A DNA stretch of 64,000 nucleotides from Variovorax sp. E3 (GTDB lineage Bacteria; Pseudomonadota; Gammaproteobacteria; Burkholderiales; Burkholderiaceae_C), in contig NZ_MOWM01000002.1 of assembly GCF_016082275.1 (NCBI RefSeq), positions 62,001-126,000 of the forward strand. The letters are read 5' to 3'. The notes under the pieces were generated by a model. The model was not told the origin of the DNA, ran no database searches, and saw only the letters and a program-made list of their open reading frames with translations. Positions within the stretch are counted from its first letter, which is position 1, and each line of letters begins with the position of its first letter. A program made the position numbers and the translations under genes. Of the stretch, positions 1 to 9,557 are shown piece by piece.

Positions 1-1758
1 ATGGTCGCTGCTCCTCGGGCGCGGTGGTCGGCGCCTTGACCAGGTGCACCACCTGCGTGAACAGCCGGTCGTGCGCCTCTCCGGCCGAGCCGATGTGGAT
101 GATGCCCGTGTGCGTGAGCTTGCCCAGCACGCTGATGACGAGCTCGAGCGTGTCGTCGTCGAACGCGCCGAAGGCCTCGTCCATTACCAGCCAGGGCGGC
201 GCCTGCAGCACCACGCGGGCAAAGCCCAGGCGCAACTGCTCGTCCATGCTGAGTTCGCTCTCCCAGCGACCCGTCTTGTTCAGCAAGGGCTCCAGGCGCT
301 GCAGGCCCATGCTCGCCAGCGCGGCCACCATGGCTTCCCGGGGGTAGCTCGACGGTTCCATTGCGTAGGACAGCACTTCGGCCAGCGTGCCGCGCGGAAT
401 GTAGGGCGTGCCGCGCGGCATGAAGTGGATCGTCTCGCCGGCGGGCCGTCGCACGGTGCCCGCGCCCCAGGGCCACAGGCCCGCGAGCGCGCGGAACAGC
501 AAGGTCTTTTCGGTGCCCGGCGTGCCGAGGATCAGCACGCACTGGCCGCGGTGCACGACCAGGCCCGGCGTGTCCAGCCGGTCGTGGCCGCTCCAGGAGC
601 GGACCTCGAGCGATTCGATCGCGAGCGCCCCGCTTCGCCTTCTTCATACGCGATGCGGCTGCCGCCTGCCTGTGTCTCCAGGTCGGAAGCGAGCATCCGG
701 CGCAGGTCGGACACGCGCAGCAGCGTGGCGCGCCAGTCGGCAATGATGCTGAAGTTGTCGACGAACCAGCGCAGCGACGACTGCGCCTGCGTGAAGGCCG
801 CGGCCGCCATCATCAAGCCGCCGAATGACACCTTCCCCGAGAAGTACAGGGGCGAGGCCACCAGCGTCGGCGCAATGATGGTGATCCAGCCGAAGCCGGC
901 CGTGACCCAGGTCAGGTTGGTCAGCCCCAGCACCACGCGCGACGTGGCGCGCAGCACGTCGCCGAAATGCGCGGCGACGCGACGCTTCTCGTCGGCCTCG
1001 CCGCCCGCCAGGGAGATGCCGTCCAGGTGCTCGTTGATGCGCGTCAGCGAGAAGCGCAATTCGCCCTCGCGCGCGTAGCGCTCGGCGTTGCGCGAGATCA
1101 GGCCGTTGCCGACCCAGTACGTGACCAGCGAGCCGGCAATGGCATAGGCAATCGCCGCCCACAGCATGAAGCCCGGCAGCACGTGGTCCTTGCCGTCGAA
1201 GAACAGGCTGAAGTCCTTGGAGATGACCCACAGCACGCTCGCGAAGCTGCCGAACAGCATCGCCGCCTGCAACAGGCCCACGCCGAGGGTGACCGACAGG
1301 TCGCACAGCTTCAACGTGTCGTCGTGCATGCGCTGGTCCGGGTGGGCCCCCATCGGGCCGCTGGCCTGCAGCCAGAACGCCCGGCGCGGCTGCAGCCACA
1401 GCCCCACGAGGTCGCTGACCACGGCCTCGCGCAGCTTCAGCTGCAAGGTCTCGCCGAGCCACCGCTGCGCGACGTTCAAGACCAGCAGCGCGCCCGCGAT
1501 GATCGCGAAGACGCCGACCTGCACCACGAATTCGCTCAGGTCGCGGCGCGAGATGGCGTCGTAGAACGGCTTGTTCCAGCTGTTGAGCTCGATCTGCCCA
1601 TACGCCGTGAGCGCGACGACCACGATGATCGCGGCCATCAGCGCGACCAGCGGTTTCGCAACCGGGGACCGGCGCAAGGCGCCGAGCAACTCGCTGACCT
1701 GGCGGAAGACCCCCGGCCTTGCGGCCGGCTCGACGCGGTTCTGCGGGCTTGCGCTCAT
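1..1758 (-). CDS. YddA/SbmA-type ABC transporter, permease fused to ATPase (partial, frameshifted)
   Basis: Membrane protein with an N-terminal SbmA/BacA-like transmembrane domain (about residues 30-330) followed by an ABC ATPase domain, the order seen in COG4178 (YddA) proteins. The ATG at 1758 overlaps the TGA of the upstream glucoamylase gene by 4 bp (ATGA), so the two are translationally coupled. A single-base deletion in a G run near 627-631 shifts the frame between the membrane and ATPase domains, and the window ends before the stop. The ATPase motifs are degenerate: Walker A reads GTPGTEKT, with Glu before the Lys where Gly is usual, the signature reads LSMDEQ, and the H-loop His is not evident, although VMDEAFGAFDD fits Walker B. 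The substrate is unknown. Confidence 0.8.
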
Positions 1759-3163
1759 CGTTGCCGTGGCGCCTGGCAGGCGGCGGCCGCGATGCGGCGC
1801 GCCGAGACGCACGAAATGAACGCGGCGTGGCTCCAGGCCAGTTGCTTCGCCGAGGTCTGCGCGCCGCTGTTCTGGTCGAACTGTTCCGACAGCTCGCCGC
1901 CGGCCGGCGTGTAGGCGCGCACGGTGGCGAGGTAGGCGTCGCCGCGCGCGAGCCAATGGCGCGCATCGCCCGTCGCCTTGTCGCCCGATATGGCAGCGCG
2001 GAAACAGAACTCGGCGGCGCCGAGCGTCGAGAAGTAGTACGCGCCGCCCGAGCAGTACACGTCGCCCGCGTAGCGGCCCATCGCCGTGCCTCGGCCCGGG
2101 GCACGGCCGTGGTTGATCGGGTAGGCCGCATCGAACAGCGCGTCCAGTCGCGCCAGCGTGGCCTGCATGCGCGGATCGGCCGGTCCATGCGCGGCCTCGG
2201 CGCCCAGGCCGTGGATCGCCGACAGGATCACCGCGATGTCCAGCGCCTTCGGGCTGGGCTGGCCGCTCGCCAGCACGCGCGAACGGTAGTAGCCGCGCGC
2301 CGCATCGCGATCATCTCTTTCGCCTCCTTCATCGATCCAGTAGTCGTCGAGCAGGCGTCGCACGGCCTGCGATTCGTCGCGGCAGCGCCGCGCCAGCGCC
2401 GTGTCGCCCAGCTCCTCCAGCCATGCCGCGCCTTCGGCCAGCGCGGCCTGCGCGACGCGCAGCGTGTAGTAGTGGTGGCCGAGGTCTTCCTCCCAGATGT
2501 CGTAGGACGCTCGCGCCAGTGACGCAGAGTGAAGTCGATGTCGAAACGGATCAGCGGCGCAACCTCCGCTTGCAGGGCCGCGTCGAGGTGCCCGCCGGCC
2601 ACCCAGCGCAGCAGCGCCATTGCGCGCAACGGCGGTCCGTCGTGCTGGGGGCGCGCCCATTTAAGGATGTCGAGCGTGCCGTCGGGGTTCACTCTTGTTT
2701 CGGCGGAGACCGCATCGCCGTGGACGCTTGCGAGCTCATGGTCTTCGCGCAGGTACTGCAGGAGCTCGGGGGCCACGCGCGCCTGGCGGCCCGGCACGGC
2801 GGCCACCGCGCGGCCGTCCAGGCCGTTCACGGCAAGGCTGAAGCGCGTGAAGTCGCGCAGGTGCCCAAGCGCTTCGTCGCCGATGCGCCGCTGCGCATAG
2901 AGCAGGCGCAGCGCATCGATGACGACGGCGGAATCGCGGAACCAATGAAAGAAGTAGTCGGGGTCCGGGTTGTAGTCGCCGAGCACGGGCGAGGCGACGA
3001 TGGCGCCGGCGACGGGCCGCACGGTCTGGCCGAAGCCTGCGCGGTGCTTGACGATCGACACCGGCGAGATGCTGCGGAGCATCGCGCTCGCCGAACGGGA
3101 CAGCTGCGTTTCGAGCCAGCGCTCGAAAGCCGGGTCTTGCGGGTTCGAAACGCCGACAGTCAC
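1755..3163 (-). CDS. GH15 glucoamylase-like glycoside hydrolase (frameshifted)
   Basis: Predicted inverting exo-alpha-glucosidase of family GH15 (glucan 1,4-alpha-glucosidase). Family features are the YFFHWFRDSA substrate-pocket motif near residues 70-80, the acid Glu in YDIWEEDLGHH near 222, and the base Glu in GELSEQFD near 426 followed by LAWSHAAF. The GTG start at 3163 overlaps the preceding TGA (GTGA, 4 bp). One base is missing near 2505-2512, between WRER and SYDIW; restoring it gives about 469 residues and an uninterrupted domain. I see no signal peptide, so a cytoplasmic location is likely. It sits between a GH144-type glucanase and an ABC protein in one operon. The exact alpha-linkage is not shown by sequence alone. 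Confidence 0.85.
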
Positions 3164-4455
3164 AGTTCGGGCGACCCGAGATGCGGGCTGCTGAAGTCCA
3201 GGCGGCGCAGCCCGGCCTGCACTTCGGGCACGCTCATGAACAGCTTCCACAGAAGGCCCGTGCGATGGTTCTCCATCATCACGACGATCGGGCCCTGGTC
3301 GATGGCAAGGTAGGTGTCGGCGAACCAGTCGCGCTTCTCGCAGAACGCGTCGACGAAACCGTAGTCCCGCCACACGCGCTCGCCATGCGCGCTCAGGAAG
3401 TGCCGCATCACCCGCAGCACCTCGGCGGGCGCATACGGCAGGCTGGCCAGCGCGCCCGTGGGCGAGATGGTGCCGTTGTCGTTGTTCGGATCGTGCGCGA
3501 GGTAGCCGTCGGGGTCGTCGCTGGCGGTCAGGCCCCAGCACGATTCGCCGTAGCCCGGAAAGCCCCGCGGGTTGGCGATGCAGTGCGCGCGGTTGACCTG
3601 CACGTGGCGGCTGTTGAGCTCCCAGTAGTCCGCATAGCGGTCCTTCAGGCCGCGCGGATCGAGCCCGCAGAACGAGTAGTGCGCAAAGAACAGCGGGCCG
3701 CCGTTCGGCGGGCCCAGCGGCAGTTCGATGCCGTGGTAGGTGTGGCCGTTGAGGAAGTCGGGGCCGGAGGCAAAGCCCCGGTGGTACACCCGCGGATCGA
3801 TTGCATGGCGCGGCGACGCCGCGGCCAGGAAGTAGGTGATGAGGCACTCGTTCCAGCCGTGCACCTCGTGGTTCATGGCCCAGCCGTGGTTGGGGCTCCA
3901 GTGCCAGTACAGCACGTCGCGCCCGCCCTGGGTGAACCAGTTCCATTCGACCTCGTGCCACAGCGTGTCGATGTCGGCGCGCAACTGTCGCGCCACGGCC
4001 GTGTCCTCGCTGAAATACTGGCGCGCGCACAGCAGGCCCATGCACAGGAACGAGGTCTCGACCAGGTCGCCCGCGTCGTCCTTGGGGCTCATCGGGATGG
4101 TCTCGCCGCTCGCGCCGTCCATGAAGTGCGGGAAGGTGCCGTGGTAGCGCCTGGCGCGCAAGAGCGCGTCGCGCATGCGCCCCAGGCGCTCCAGGGCCGC
4201 GTCCCGCGTGATCCAGCCGCGCTCCACCGCCACGATCATGGCCATGATGCCGAAGCCCGTGCCGCCGATGGCGACGCGGTCGTCGGGCAGGTCTTGCCCC
4301 GTGCCGGCGACGAGCGTGCGGCGGTCCAGCGCCAGGCCGCTGGCGGCATCGGCGCCGTCCCAGAAATAGCGGAAGGTCTGCCGCTGCACGGCTTCGATCA
4401 AGGCTTCGTCGGGCAGGGCCGCCAGTGCCCTCGGGTTCCTGTCATCCTTCAACAC
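3160..4455 (-). CDS. GH144-type glucanase (PF10091 glycoamylase-like)
   Basis: 431-residue protein of the COG5368/PF10091 family, whose characterised members (GH144) are endo-beta-1,2-glucanases. Family features include RQTFRYFWDGAD near residue 30, WHWSPNHGWAMNHEVHGWNE mid-protein, the loop GFPGYGESCWGLTASD, and the C-terminal IDQGPIVVMMENHRTGLLW. The chosen GTG start at 4455 has AGGA 7 nt upstream; TTG at 4452 is an alternative. There is no signal peptide, so it probably acts on short or imported glucans. It is first in a three-gene operon and divergent from a GH3 beta-glucosidase, with only 105 bp between, consistent with shared control. Family-level function is firm; the exact substrate is inferred. 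Confidence 0.85.
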   Translation of the reverse strand: MLKDDRNPRALAALPDEALIEAVQRQTFRYFWDGADAASGLALDRRTLVAGTGQDLPDDRVAIGGTGFGIMAMIVAVERGWITRDAALERLGRMRDALLRARRYHGTFPHFMDGASGETIPMSPKDDAGDLVETSFLCMGLLCARQYFSEDTAVARQLRADIDTLWHEVEWNWFTQGGRDVLYWHWSPNHGWAMNHEVHGWNECLITYFLAAASPRHAIDPRVYHRGFASGPDFLNGHTYHGIELPLGPPNGGPLFFAHYSFCGLDPRGLKDRYADYWELNSRHVQVNRAHCIANPRGFPGYGESCWGLTASDDPDGYLAHDPNNDNGTISPTGALASLPYAPAEVLRVMRHFLSAHGERVWRDYGFVDAFCEKRDWFADTYLAIDQGPIVVMMENHRTGLLWKLFMSVPEVQAGLRRLDFSSPHLGSPEL

Positions 4456-4560
4456 GAATGGGTCCTTTCGTTGTCTTGGTGTCACGTCTGGTTTCACCGC
4501 ATCACCGGTCCCCCGCAGCATGCCATCATTAAGGCCCTTGGGTTCTATTCGAAATCCCTC

Positions 4561-6705
4561 ATGAGTCGCATCGATACCCTCATGGCCCGGATGACGCTGG
4601 CTGAAAAGCTGGGTCAACTGACCATGACAGCCTCCAGCTACACGGTCACCGGGCCGGTGCTCGCGGGGGACTCCACGCAGTCGATCATCGACGGCAGCGT
4701 CGGCAACCTGTTGAACATGGTCGGCGCCGGTCCCACCCACGAGATGCAGCGGCTGGCCGTCGAGAAGTCGCGGCTGGGCATTCCGCTGCTGATCGGGCTG
4801 GACATCATCCACGGCCACCGCACGCTCTTTCCGATTCCGCTGGCGGAGGCCGGCACTTTCGACGAAGCCCTGTGGGAGCGCACGGCACGCGAGGCCGCGC
4901 GCGAAGGCGCCGCCGAAGGCCTGGCGATGACTTTCGCGCCGATGCTCGACGTGTCGCGCGACCCCCGCTGGGGCCGCACCGCGGAAGGGCCGGGCGAAGA
5001 CCCCTGGCTCAACGCCCGCATCGCGCGGGCCAAGGTGCGCGGCTTCCAGGGCGCAGACCTGTCGTCGGCCGATTCGCTGGCCGCCTGCGCCAAGCATTTC
5101 GTTGCCTACGGCGCCGTCAACGCGGGGCGCGAGTACGCGGCCGCGGACATCTCCGAGCGCACCTTGCACGAGGTGCACCTGCCGGGCTTCGCAGCCGCCG
5201 TGCGCGCCGGCGTCGCGACGCTGATGCCCGCCTTCACCGATCTCAACGGCGTGCCGATGACGGCGCACATCCCGTTGCTGCGCGACTGGCTGCGCGGCGA
5301 GATGGGCTGGGACGGCGTGATCGTCAGCGACTACAACGCGATCGCGGAACTGATCAAGCACGGCGTGGCGGCCGATCTCGTCGACGCCGCGGTGCTGGCG
5401 CTGAAGGCCGGCGTCGACATCGACATGATGGCCGACGCGTACCGCAAGGGCTTGCCGGTGGCGCTGGAGCAGGGTCGCGTGACGATCGAGGAAATCGACG
5501 CGAGCGTGCGCCGCGTGTTGCGGCTCAAGGAGCAGCTGGGCCTGTTCGACGACCCCTACCGCCGGGGCGCGACACGGGAGCCCGCCGAGGCTGTCGCCGA
5601 GCGGCGCGTGCTGTCGCGCGACGCCGCGCGCAAGGCCATCGTCCTGCTGAAGAACGATCAAGACGTGCTGCCCCTGCCCGCGGCGGCGAAGGCCCTGTGT
5701 GTCATCGGCCCGCTGGCCGACGCCAGCACCGAGATGAAAGGCCCGTGGTGGGGCGCCGGCGGCGACGAGCCGGCCGTGAGCGTGCTCGCCGGCTTGCGCG
5801 CCGCGCTGCCGCAGGCCGACATACGCCATGCGCCGGGCGTCGCCATCGAAAGCGACGACGACAGCGGCATCGACGCCGCTGTTGCGCTGTGCGACGGCGC
5901 CGACGCCGTGCTGCTGTGCCTGGGCGAGCGCGCCACGATGAGCGGCGAGGCCGCGAGCCGCGCCACGCCCGCGCTTCCAGGCCGGCAACAGGCCCTGGCC
6001 GAAGCCGTGGTGGCACGTGCGCGCGCGCTCGGCATCCCCGTCGTCGCGATTCTTTTTTCAGGCCGCCCGCTGGTCGTTCCCTGGCTGGCCGAACACGCCG
6101 ATGCGCTGCTGGCGGCGTGGTTCCTCGGCGTGGACGCGGGCCATGCGATCGCCGACGTGGTCACGGGCCAGGCCACGCCAGGCGGCCGCACGCCGATGAG
6201 CTGGCCGCGCGCCGTCGGGCAGGTGCCGATCTACTTCGGCCAGCGTCCCACCGGCCGGCCGATGAGTCCCGGCGACTACTTCACGAGCAGGTACCAGGAC
6301 GTCGACAACGCGCCGCTGTATGCCTTCGGCCACGGCTTGACCTACGGCCGCTTCTCCTACGACGCGCTTGAGGTCGAGCCGCGACGCGTGCGCGAGCAGG
6401 ACACGCTGACGGTCAGCGTCAAGCTGCGCAACGTGGGTGCGCGCGAGGCCGAGGAAACCGTCTTCCTGTTCATTCGCGGCAAGGTCAGCCGCGTGACCCG
6501 GCCGTTGCTGGAACTCAAGGGCTACGCGAAGCTGCGGTTGAAGCCCGGCGAAGCCGGCTCGGTGAGCCTGGCCCTGCCGGCCACTGAGTTGCGCTACCTC
6601 GGGCCGGACCTGCAGCCCCTGTTCGAGGCCGGCGAGGTCGAAATCCTCGTCGGGCCCAGCGCCGAGCCGTCGGGGTTGCTGCGCCAGACCATCGCGTTGG
6701 GCTGA
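4561..6705 (+). CDS. GH3 family beta-glucosidase
   Basis: 714-residue glycoside hydrolase with the complete BglX-type layout: GH3 N-terminal barrel (about 10-330), GH3 C-terminal alpha/beta domain (about 360-590) and a fibronectin-III-like C-terminal domain. The nucleophile is Asp257 in VIVSDYNA, and the acid/base Glu is likely in SGEAASR. Substrate-binding loops DPRWGRTAEGPGEDP and AKHFVAYGA are intact. The ATG at 4561 fits the usual cytoplasmic MSRIDTLMARMTL beginning. No export signal is seen, unlike periplasmic BglX, suggesting that it cleaves imported oligosaccharides. It releases glucose from beta-linked oligoglucosides and probably acts after the divergent GH144 enzyme. Confidence 0.93.
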   Translation: MSRIDTLMARMTLAEKLGQLTMTASSYTVTGPVLAGDSTQSIIDGSVGNLLNMVGAGPTHEMQRLAVEKSRLGIPLLIGLDIIHGHRTLFPIPLAEAGTFDEALWERTAREAAREGAAEGLAMTFAPMLDVSRDPRWGRTAEGPGEDPWLNARIARAKVRGFQGADLSSADSLAACAKHFVAYGAVNAGREYAAADISERTLHEVHLPGFAAAVRAGVATLMPAFTDLNGVPMTAHIPLLRDWLRGEMGWDGVIVSDYNAIAELIKHGVAADLVDAAVLALKAGVDIDMMADAYRKGLPVALEQGRVTIEEIDASVRRVLRLKEQLGLFDDPYRRGATREPAEAVAERRVLSRDAARKAIVLLKNDQDVLPLPAAAKALCVIGPLADASTEMKGPWWGAGGDEPAVSVLAGLRAALPQADIRHAPGVAIESDDDSGIDAAVALCDGADAVLLCLGERATMSGEAASRATPALPGRQQALAEAVVARARALGIPVVAILFSGRPLVVPWLAEHADALLAAWFLGVDAGHAIADVVTGQATPGGRTPMSWPRAVGQVPIYFGQRPTGRPMSPGDYFTSRYQDVDNAPLYAFGHGLTYGRFSYDALEVEPRRVREQDTLTVSVKLRNVGAREAEETVFLFIRGKVSRVTRPLLELKGYAKLRLKPGEAGSVSLALPATELRYLGPDLQPLFEAGEVEILVGPSAEPSGLLRQTIALG

Positions 6706-6723
6706 ACGCCGGCCCCGGCCCGG

Positions 6724-7494
6724 CTACTGGTTCTGCGACCCGCGGTGCGCCCAGCCGGTGGTGTGCTTTTCGATCACGCTGAACAGCTCATACATCAGCA
6801 TCGCCATTGCGCCCACCACCATCAGGCCCGCGAAGGCCAGGCCCATCTGCATGGCCGAGCCGGCCGAGATCAGCAGATAGCCGATGCCCTCGTTGGCCGC
6901 CGTCATTTCGCTCACCGTGGTGCCCACGAACGCGAGCGTGATCGCCACCTTCAGCGAGCCGAAGAAATACGGCATGGAGCGCGGCAGGCCGATCTTCATG
7001 AGCACGTCCCAGCGCTTGGCGCCGAGCACGCGCAGCACGTCTTCGAGCTCGGGCTCCAGCGTGGCCAGGCCGGTCGCGATGTTGACCATGATCGGGAAGA
7101 AGCTGATCAAAAAGGCCGTGAGAATCGCCGGCCCCACGCCGATGCCGAACCACACCACCAGGATCGGCACGAAGGCTGCCTTGGGCAGCGCGTTGAAGGC
7201 CGTCATGAGCGGGTAGATCGCCGCATACGCGATGCGCGAGCTGCCGATGACGAAGCCCATCAGCACGCCCACCACGATCGCCAGGCCGAAGCCCGCCATC
7301 GTGACCCAGAAGGTGCGCCACGCATGGCCCGCGATGATTTCCTTGTATTCCCAGAACTGCGTCCAGATGCGCAGCGGGCTTGGAAAGATGAAGTCCGAGA
7401 CCTCGAAGCCCGCGCAGATGACCTGCCACAGCAGCAGCACCGCCACGAGCAGCAGCCACGGCGACCAGCGTTCGATTTGCTTGGTGTTCTTCAT
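6724..7494 (-). CDS. ABC transporter permease, SsuC/TauC type
   Basis: 256-residue inner-membrane permease of the BPD_transp_1 superfamily with about six membrane segments. The EAA loop region (residues about 175-195, VLRVLGAKRWDVLMKIGLP) contacts the ATPase. It lies 11 nt downstream of the ATPase gene and completes a three-gene importer on the minus strand (binding protein, ATPase, permease). The class usually imports nitrate, sulfonates, taurine or pyrimidine precursors. The neighbouring OPT, DUF917 and racemase genes make a nitrogenous ring compound plausible, but the substrate is not shown. Confidence 0.92.
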   Translation of the reverse strand: MKNTKQIERWSPWLLLVAVLLLWQVICAGFEVSDFIFPSPLRIWTQFWEYKEIIAGHAWRTFWVTMAGFGLAIVVGVLMGFVIGSSRIAYAAIYPLMTAFNALPKAAFVPILVVWFGIGVGPAILTAFLISFFPIMVNIATGLATLEPELEDVLRVLGAKRWDVLMKIGLPRSMPYFFGSLKVAITLAFVGTTVSEMTAANEGIGYLLISAGSAMQMGLAFAGLMVVGAMAMLMYELFSVIEKHTTGWAHRGSQNQ

Positions 7495-7505
7495 GCTGTA
7501 CTTGC

Positions 7506-8381
7506 TCAGTGGGAAGCGGCAGCCGCAACTGTTTGCGCCGCGCCGATGCCGGTGTTTCGAATGGCGCCGATGTGGCCGCGCAGCTCCAGCACGATGTCGG
7601 TGAACTCCTTGGTGTAGGTCAGCTCCAGCTCGCGCGGGCGCGGCAGCTCGATGTCGCGCTTGACCACGAAGCGTCCCGGGCTCTTGCTCATCACGTACAC
7701 CGTGTCGGCCAGGAACACCGACTCGCGCAGGTCGTGCGTGACCAGGATCACGTTGAACTGCTGCTCGGTCCAGAGGTCGCGCAGGATGCACCACAGCTCT
7801 TCGCGCGTGAACGCATCGAGCGCGCCGAAGGGTTCGTCGAGCAGCAGCATCTTGGGCTCGTGAATGAGCGCGCGGCAGATGCTCGCGCGCTGCTGCATGC
7901 CGCCCGAAAGCTGCCACGGAAACTTGTCTTCATAGCCGCCGAGGCCCACCTTCTGCAGCAGCTTGCGGGCGCGCTCTTCGTATTCCTTGCGCCTGGCCTT
8001 GAAGTTGGAGCGGTAGGGCTCGACGATTTCCAGCGGCAGCAGCACGTTGTCGACCGTGGTGCGCCACGGCAGCAGCGAAGGCGCCTGGAAGGCCATGCCC
8101 GAGATCTTCAGCGGCCCGGTCACGGGTTGCCCGTCGATGCGGATCTTGCCCATCGACGGCATCTTCAGGCCCGTGGTGAGCTTCATGAAGGTCGACTTGC
8201 CGCAGCCCGAAGGCCCGACGATGGCAATGAACTCGCCGCGCTTGACCTTCAGGTCGATGGCCTCGACCGCGAAGTGGTTGGCGCGCAGCAGCTCCTCGTT
8301 GTAGGCGAGCCAGACGTCCTGGAAATCGACGAAGGGGGCGGCGGTGTCCGGTGCGTGCAGCGGGTGCAGTGCGTCCGCCAT
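7506..8381 (-). CDS. ABC transporter ATP-binding protein, SsuB/TauB type
   Basis: 291-residue ATPase with canonical motifs: Walker A GPSGCGKST (residues about 55-63), Q-loop MAFQAPSLLPW, signature LSGGMQQR, Walker B MLLLDEPFGALD and H-loop VTHD. Its ATG overlaps the TGA of the binding-protein gene by one base (TGATG), so translation is coupled. It powers import by the permease encoded immediately downstream. The insertion PYRSNFKARRKEYEERARK between Q-loop and signature is typical of the nitrate/sulfonate/taurine ATPase group. Confidence 0.95.
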   Translation of the reverse strand: MADALHPLHAPDTAAPFVDFQDVWLAYNEELLRANHFAVEAIDLKVKRGEFIAIVGPSGCGKSTFMKLTTGLKMPSMGKIRIDGQPVTGPLKISGMAFQAPSLLPWRTTVDNVLLPLEIVEPYRSNFKARRKEYEERARKLLQKVGLGGYEDKFPWQLSGGMQQRASICRALIHEPKMLLLDEPFGALDAFTREELWCILRDLWTEQQFNVILVTHDLRESVFLADTVYVMSKSPGRFVVKRDIELPRPRELELTYTKEFTDIVLELRGHIGAIRNTGIGAAQTVAAAASH

Positions 8382-9415
8382 CACTTCTTCGTCAGGACGT
8401 TGAGTTCGGCGGCCGGCGGCAGCATGGCCGAAGTCCACACCGCGTCGGGGTTCACGCGCGTCTTGGTGCCGAAGGCGTCGGACACCTGCGAGGCCATGAG
8501 CGACATGCGGCCCGAGTTGACCGCGCCGAAGCCTTCGGTGCGCGCGTCGGCGCTGTTGATGACGGTGTCGATGGCCAGCTGCAGGCGGCGCGTTTCGAGC
8601 TTGCTGTCGATGATGCCGTCGCGCGCCTTCACCGACTCGATGGCCACCGCCGGGTTGGCGATGACTTCCTTCGCGCCCTTGGCGAAGGCCGAGAGGAATT
8701 TCTTCACCGCCTCGGGGTGCTCCTTGATGAGCTTGGGCGAGGCGATGATGACGTTGCCGTACAGCTTCACGCCGTAGTCGGGGTAGGGCAGGATCACCAC
8801 GTCGGCCGCCTTGGCGCCGCGCGCCTCCAGGTTGAGCAGCGAGGTGAAGGTGAAGCCCGTGATGGCGTCGATGTCGCCGCGCATCAGCATGGTCTCGCGC
8901 AGGGTCGGGTCCATGGCGGTCCAGTTGACCGCGCCGATGTTGTTGGCCTTGGCGAAGATCGGGAACGCGCGGCGGCCCGCGTCGAACACCGGCGCGCCGA
9001 GCTTCTTGCCCGTGAGGTCGGCGGGCTTGGTGATGCCGCTCTTCTTGAGCGTCATGACCGAGGCCGGCGTGTTGTTGTAGACCATCATCACCGCGACCGG
9101 CTTGTTGGGGCTGTCGGGGTTGTTGGCGTGGAACTCCATGAGCGCCGCGAGATCGGCAAAACCCATGTCGTACGCGCCCGAGGCCACGCGCGTGACCGTG
9201 CCGCCCGAGCCGTTGCCCGCGTCGATGGTCACGTCCAGGCCCGAGGCCTTGAAGTAGCCCTTGGCGGCGGGGTGCAGGAACAGCGCGGCCGGTCCTTCGA
9301 AGCGCCAGTCGAGCTGGAACTTGATCGGCGTCGGGGCTTGTGCAAAGGCCGGTGCGAGGCCGAAGCTCAGGGCCGAGGCGGCGAGGAAGGACTGAAGCAG
9401 GTGGCGCTTGTTCAT
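8381..9415 (-). CDS. NMT1/THI5-like ABC substrate-binding protein
   Basis: 344-residue periplasmic binding protein (PF09084 type) with a Sec signal peptide (MNKRHLLQSFLAASALSFG, cleavage near AFA-QAP). The mature N-terminus IKFQLDWRFEGPAALFLHPA matches the conserved LDW start of the NMT1/THI5, nitrate and sulfonate group. I chose ATG 9415 over an in-frame ATG 36 nt upstream because it places the signal peptide correctly and has GGAA at suitable distance. It heads the importer operon, with its stop overlapping the ATPase start. The ligand is unknown; context suggests a hydantoin- or pyrimidine-like compound (inference). Confidence 0.92.
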   Translation of the reverse strand: MNKRHLLQSFLAASALSFGLAPAFAQAPTPIKFQLDWRFEGPAALFLHPAAKGYFKASGLDVTIDAGNGSGGTVTRVASGAYDMGFADLAALMEFHANNPDSPNKPVAVMMVYNNTPASVMTLKKSGITKPADLTGKKLGAPVFDAGRRAFPIFAKANNIGAVNWTAMDPTLRETMLMRGDIDAITGFTFTSLLNLEARGAKAADVVILPYPDYGVKLYGNVIIASPKLIKEHPEAVKKFLSAFAKGAKEVIANPAVAIESVKARDGIIDSKLETRRLQLAIDTVINSADARTEGFGAVNSGRMSLMASQVSDAFGTKTRVNPDAVWTSAMLPPAAELNVLTKK

Positions 9416-9557
9416 GCGGGATCGTTCCGTTGGATGTGAATGCTTCGGCATTCAAGCAAAAACGGTGCCCGCACGTGATTGGTGCGAACCCTTCCCGTGA
9501 GTCAGCGCGGTGCGTCGCCTCTGAAATTCGCACCGTTCGCGGGAAATCCCTTCGGTT

